The position numbers and the translations under genes were made by a program. Of a stretch of 9,803 nucleotides of DNA, positions 6,277-9,803 are shown one piece after another. The stretch spans positions 1-9,803 of the forward strand of contig JBOGGX010000042.1 in assembly GCA_050744245.1 (NCBI GenBank), in the 5' to 3' direction. The notes beneath the pieces are model-generated. The model made no database searches. It had not been told where the DNA came from and worked only from the letters and a program-made list of their open reading frames with translations. The stretch is from JBOGGX01 sp050744245 (GTDB lineage Bacteria; Actinomycetota; Acidimicrobiia; Acidimicrobiales; JBOGGX01). Every line of letters starts with the position of its first letter. Position 1 is the first letter of the stretch.

Positions 6277-7020
6277 GTGAGCAACGACACGAACGTCACC
6301 CGCCCTGGTCCCCCGATCGACCCCATGGCCCGCCCGACGCCGTCCCAGCAGGCCCCGGGTGACGTCGCCGCCTGGCTCGACCGATGCGAAGCCGAGTTCG
6401 TTCATCCTGGCGAGATCGGCGATCGCCTCTTCCGGGCCGGTTGGCACCCTGAGGCCGTGCGGGCCGCGGTCGCCAGCTATCGAAGCCGGTTCAACCAGCA
6501 CACGCTCGGCTATACAGCCCTGCTGGTCGCGACCGGCATCGCCGCCCTGGCCGCCGGCTCGGCCGGTCACCTCCTTGCCGCCGGCATCTCCGAGCCGGTC
6601 AATCGGGACGGGCTTGGCTTCTGGCTGACGCTGATGGTGTGCGCCCTCCCATTCGCGGTGTGGGCCCACGTCTGGGCCGCCCGCACCGACGGTCAGGACC
6701 CGATCGCGGTGTGGTCGGTGCCTCGGCGCTCGCTGGCCACCGTGCTGCTGTGGGCGTGCGGGATCGTCGGCATCGGCCGGCTTCTCGTCTACACCGCGCA
6801 GTTGATCGGCGTGGTGGTCGGGGCCAGCTGGGCGTCCGGCGTCTCGCTGGTCGAGGGCGCGGTCAACGTCGCCATCACCGTCGGCATCGCCCTGCCGCTG
6901 GGCATCTGGGCCCACCGCTTCCTTCATCGCTTCGACCGCGAGGATCCGACCGCCCCCGTCGTCCGCACCCGCCTGGAAACGTCGTCGTCGACTGTCGGGC
7001 GCGGCCAGACCCGCCGGTAG
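6277..7020 (+). CDS. Four-helix membrane protein with an internal repeat, function unknown
   Basis: The product has 247 residues. Residues 1-27 are polar and proline-rich; 28-72 form a small soluble helical region (VAAWLDRCEAEF, then GWHPEAVRAAV). Four hydrophobic segments follow at about 77-103, 113-134, 152-182 and 192-214, then a basic tail. The second and fourth helices end in the same motif: ALPFAVWAH at 123-131 and ALPLGIWAH at 205-213, each followed after 9 residues by Asp-Pro. The protein thus looks like two copies of a two-helix unit. It resembles the uncharacterised DUF5671-type membrane proteins in style, but I cannot confirm that. GTG at 6277 was chosen because the frame is coding-like throughout; no ribosome site is seen. 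The gene ends 12 bp before tig and follows the two-component pair, so it may be regulated by that pair (inference). Confidence 0.8.
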   Translation: MSNDTNVTRPGPPIDPMARPTPSQQAPGDVAAWLDRCEAEFVHPGEIGDRLFRAGWHPEAVRAAVASYRSRFNQHTLGYTALLVATGIAALAAGSAGHLLAAGISEPVNRDGLGFWLTLMVCALPFAVWAHVWAARTDGQDPIAVWSVPRRSLATVLLWACGIVGIGRLLVYTAQLIGVVVGASWASGVSLVEGAVNVAITVGIALPLGIWAHRFLHRFDREDPTAPVVRTRLETSSSTVGRGQTRR

Positions 7021-7032
7021 ACTCCCCGGTTC

Positions 7033-8499
7033 GTGAAAGCCAGCGTCGAGCCCCTCGAGGGCAACAAGGTCAAGCTCTCGGTCGAGGTCGACGAGTCGGA
7101 GTTCGACAAGGCGGTCGACGCGGTCTTCCGGCAGATCGCCCGCGAGGTCCGCATTCCAGGGTTCCGCCCGGGCAAGGCCCCCCGGAGGTTGCTCGAGGCC
7201 CGCGTCGGCACCGAGTACGCCCGCGAGCAGGCCCTCCGCGACGCCGTGCCCGAGTACTACAGCCAGGCCGTCCGCGACCACGAGGTCGATGTCATCGCCG
7301 CCCCCGAGATCAACATCACCTCGGGCGAGAGCGACGGACCGGTGGCCTTCGACGCCGTGGTCGAGATCAGGCCGCAGATCATGGTGCCGGGCTACGGCGG
7401 CCTCCGTGTCACCCTGCCAAGGCCGGTGGCGACCGAGGCCGAGATCGATGCCCAGATCCAGCGGCTGCGTGAGCAGTTCGGCGAGCTGGCGCAGGTCGAC
7501 CGGCCGGCGATCGACGGCGACCATGTCACCCTGAGCCTGGCCGGCACGCGCGACGGCGAGCCGGTGTCCGGGCTCAACGCCGACGATTTCGTCTACGAGG
7601 TCGGCCGGGGCTTCATCGCCGAGGGGCTCGACGCCCAGCTCCGGGGGTCGAAGGTCGGCGACGTCCTCGAGTTCTCGGCCGAGCCGGCCGGCACCGACCA
7701 GGGACCGGTCGACTTCCGGGTCCTGGTGAAGGACGTGAAGGAGCGCATCCTTCCCGACGTCGACGACGAGTGGGCCAACGAGGTCTCCGAGTTCGAGACC
7801 GTCGACGAGCTGCGGGCCGACTTCGCCACCCGCCTCTCCGAGATGCGCAGGGCCCAGGCCGCGCTCGAGCTGCGGGAACGCACGATCGGGGCGCTGGTCG
7901 AGCTGGTCGAGGAGGACGCACCCGAGCCGCTCGTCAACCAGGAGACCCGCAACCGGCTCGACGATCTCGGCGTCCGGCTGCAGGGCCAGGGGATCACCGC
8001 CGAGCAGTGGCTCTCGATGACCGGGCGCACCGAGCAGGAGCTGCTCGACGAGCTGCGCACCGTGGCCGTTCGGTCGGTGAAGGCCGACCTCGCCCTGCGG
8101 GCGGTGGCCGACGCCGAGGAGATCGAGGCCCTCGACGACGAGATCGACGCCGAGTTCGAGCAGCTGTCCGAGCGCATGGGACAGAAGGCGAACCGGCTCC
8201 GGCGTGAGTTCGAGCGGATGGGCAGCGTCGACGCCGTCCGCACCGACGTCAGGAAGGGCAAGGCCCTCGACTGGCTCGTCGATCGGGTCGAGATCGTCGA
8301 CGACGAGGGTCAGCCCATCGACCGGGCCGACCTCGAAACCCCGGACGACGACGCCGACCCGATCTCCACCACCGATGACGTCGCCGAACCCACGCACCTT
8401 CCTGAAGACTCCGACGAGCCCGAGGCGGCCGATGAGCGAGCCGATACCGTGACCGCCGACAGCGACGCCCCCACCGAGTCTGGAGACGAGACGCAGTGA
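7033..8499 (+). CDS. tig: Trigger factor, ribosome-associated chaperone and prolyl isomerase
   Basis: Trigger factor binds ribosomal protein L23 at the exit tunnel, shields nascent chains and isomerises prolyl bonds. The product has 488 residues, slightly longer than usual. The N-terminal ribosome-binding domain carries the signature GFRPGKAP (43-50). The FKBP-like isomerase domain spans about 155-240 (GDHVTLSLAG, FVYEVGRGFIAEGLD, DFRVLVKDVKER). The helical chaperone arms run to about 420 (KGKALDWLVDRVEIVD). Residues 423-488 form a disordered acidic tail with 26 Asp/Glu and only two basic residues. The GTG start is 12 bases after the preceding stop and has no ribosome site; a -10-like TAGACT (7018-7023) lies 9 bases before it, so transcription may begin close to the start codon. 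The stop overlaps the clpP start. Confidence 0.96.
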   Translation: MKASVEPLEGNKVKLSVEVDESEFDKAVDAVFRQIAREVRIPGFRPGKAPRRLLEARVGTEYAREQALRDAVPEYYSQAVRDHEVDVIAAPEINITSGESDGPVAFDAVVEIRPQIMVPGYGGLRVTLPRPVATEAEIDAQIQRLREQFGELAQVDRPAIDGDHVTLSLAGTRDGEPVSGLNADDFVYEVGRGFIAEGLDAQLRGSKVGDVLEFSAEPAGTDQGPVDFRVLVKDVKERILPDVDDEWANEVSEFETVDELRADFATRLSEMRRAQAALELRERTIGALVELVEEDAPEPLVNQETRNRLDDLGVRLQGQGITAEQWLSMTGRTEQELLDELRTVAVRSVKADLALRAVADAEEIEALDDEIDAEFEQLSERMGQKANRLRREFERMGSVDAVRTDVRKGKALDWLVDRVEIVDDEGQPIDRADLETPDDDADPISTTDDVAEPTHLPEDSDEPEAADERADTVTADSDAPTESGDETQ

Positions 8500-9176
8500 C
8501 CGACCCCACCCACAACTTCGAGGTCATGGCCGGAGGTGCCCGCGGCCTGGCCGCCTACGGGTATCTCGTGCCCACCGTCGTCGAGCAGACCAACCGGGGT
8601 GAGCGGGCCTACGACCTGTTCTCGCGGCTACTCAAGGAGCACATCATCTTCCTGGGCACGCCGATCGACGACACCATCGCCAACCTGGTGTGCGCCCAGT
8701 TGATCCACCTCGAGTCGGAGAACCCCGACAAGGACATCAACATCTACATCAACTCGCCGGGGGGCGACATCCCGTCGCTGTTCGCCATCTACGACACGAT
8801 CCAGTACGTCAAGCCCGACATCGCCACCACCTGCCTGGGCCAGGCCGCATCGGCCGCGGCCGTGCTGCTGGCCGCGGGCAAGAAGGGCAAGCGGCTGGCC
8901 CTGCCGCACTCGCGGATCCTCCTCCACCAGCCGTGGGGCACCGGCGGCGGCCAGGCGGCCGACATCGAGATCCAGGCCAGGGAGATCCTCAGGATGCGCG
9001 ATGTGCTCAACGAGATCCTCGCCCGCCACACGGGTCAGGACCCCGACAAGATCGCCAAGGACACCGACCGCGACTACATCATGAACGCCGACGAGGCCAA
9101 GGACTACGGCATCATCGACGAGGTCATCACGGCACGCGATTCGGTGGACACCCCGTCGGTCGCCGTCGCCAGGTAG
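8496..9176 (+). CDS. clpP: ATP-dependent Clp protease proteolytic subunit, ClpP2-like
   Basis: This serine peptidase forms the barrel of the Clp protease and works with ClpX or ClpC in the cytoplasm. The product has 226 residues. The catalytic triad is Ser119 (GQAASAAAVLL), His144 (RILLHQP) and Asp193 (DTDRDYIM). The oxyanion-region motif YINSPGGD (84-91) is intact. The first 30 or so residues form the processed or axial-loop region. The sequences SLFAIYDTIQYV, CLGQAASAAAVLLAAG and KDTDRD-(5)-ADEAKDYGIID match the ClpP2 paralogue of mycobacteria better than ClpP1, from memory of those proteins. The GTG start overlaps the tig stop in a GTGA, with GGAGACGAG just upstream, so the two genes are translationally coupled. 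Only one clpP lies here, where many actinobacteria have two. Confidence 0.96.
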   Translation: MTDPTHNFEVMAGGARGLAAYGYLVPTVVEQTNRGERAYDLFSRLLKEHIIFLGTPIDDTIANLVCAQLIHLESENPDKDINIYINSPGGDIPSLFAIYDTIQYVKPDIATTCLGQAASAAAVLLAAGKKGKRLALPHSRILLHQPWGTGGGQAADIEIQAREILRMRDVLNEILARHTGQDPDKIAKDTDRDYIMNADEAKDYGIIDEVITARDSVDTPSVAVAR

Positions 9177-9217
9177 GGTCGCGGCGGGACGTAGGCAGAG
9201 GCACCGGCGAGCGAGAC

Positions 9218-9226
9218 GGGGGAGAG
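9218..9226 (+). promoter_or_regulatory. Strong ribosome binding site of clpX
   Basis: GGGGGAGAG lies 3 bases before the GTG at 9230, with GGAG about 5 bases upstream of the start. It is the clearest Shine-Dalgarno sequence in this gene cluster and fixes the clpX start. It lies in the 53-bp clpP-clpX gap, the only gap in the tig-clpP-clpX block. Confidence 0.75.
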
Positions 9227-9229
9227 CAC

Positions 9230-9803
<574 letters not shown>

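Noticed and set aside
7000..7033. ClgR-type operator before tig
   Set aside because: I looked for a GTTCGC/GCGAAC dyad of the kind that controls clp genes in actinobacteria and saw no matching pair near the tig, clpP or clpX starts.
6265..8397. A 710-residue open frame on the minus strand opposite the membrane protein and tig
   Set aside because: It is antisense to two well-supported genes, is built of Asp/Leu/Val/Gly-rich sequence typical of the reverse strand of GC-rich genes, and contains no recognisable domain.

Overview
This is a high-GC window whose intact genes point to an actinobacterium, possibly an acidimicrobial lineage. GTG starts are frequent, genes overlap by a few bases, and a trigger factor-clpP-clpX block carries an actinobacterial ClpP2-type ClpP. 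The taxonomic call is an inference from gene order and protein style only.

The window has two halves of different character. The left part (1-3410) lies almost entirely on the minus strand and is a gene graveyard. It holds an amidase with two frameshifts, a possible TetR-type regulator tail, a tyrosine integrase with a nonsense codon plus a 1-base insertion, an alpha/beta-hydrolase/class III cyclase fusion gene with internal deletions, and the remnant of a vanadium haloperoxidase-like gene. The one clearly intact element there is a tRNA-Pro (anticodon TGG, CCA encoded, 2254-2328 minus). The broken integrase starts 78 bp past the 3' end of this tRNA, the classical arrangement of an element integrated into a tRNA gene. 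A zinc-dependent secondary alcohol dehydrogenase (core 3411-4421 minus) sits on the border: its core is intact, but its 3' end is fused in frame to the haloperoxidase remnant and its 5' end looks shortened.

The right part (4429-9803, all plus strand) is intact and tightly packed. It contains a NarL/FixJ-type two-component pair (kinase and regulator overlapping by 13 bp), a palindrome-rich 82-bp gap, a four-helix membrane protein with an internal repeat, and then tig, clpP and the first 191 codons of clpX. Trigger factor receives nascent chains at the ribosome, and ClpX with ClpP forms an ATP-dependent protease, so the last three genes form a protein quality-control unit. The sensor pair and the membrane protein probably respond to an envelope signal, but no signal can be named from sequence.

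I see no CRISPR array, intact mobile element or clearly new multi-gene system. The points most worth a second look are the dehydrogenase-haloperoxidase chimera and its start codon 7 bp from the divergent kinase, the repeats over the integrase promoter, the nested palindromes after the response regulator, and the single ClpP2-like clpP.
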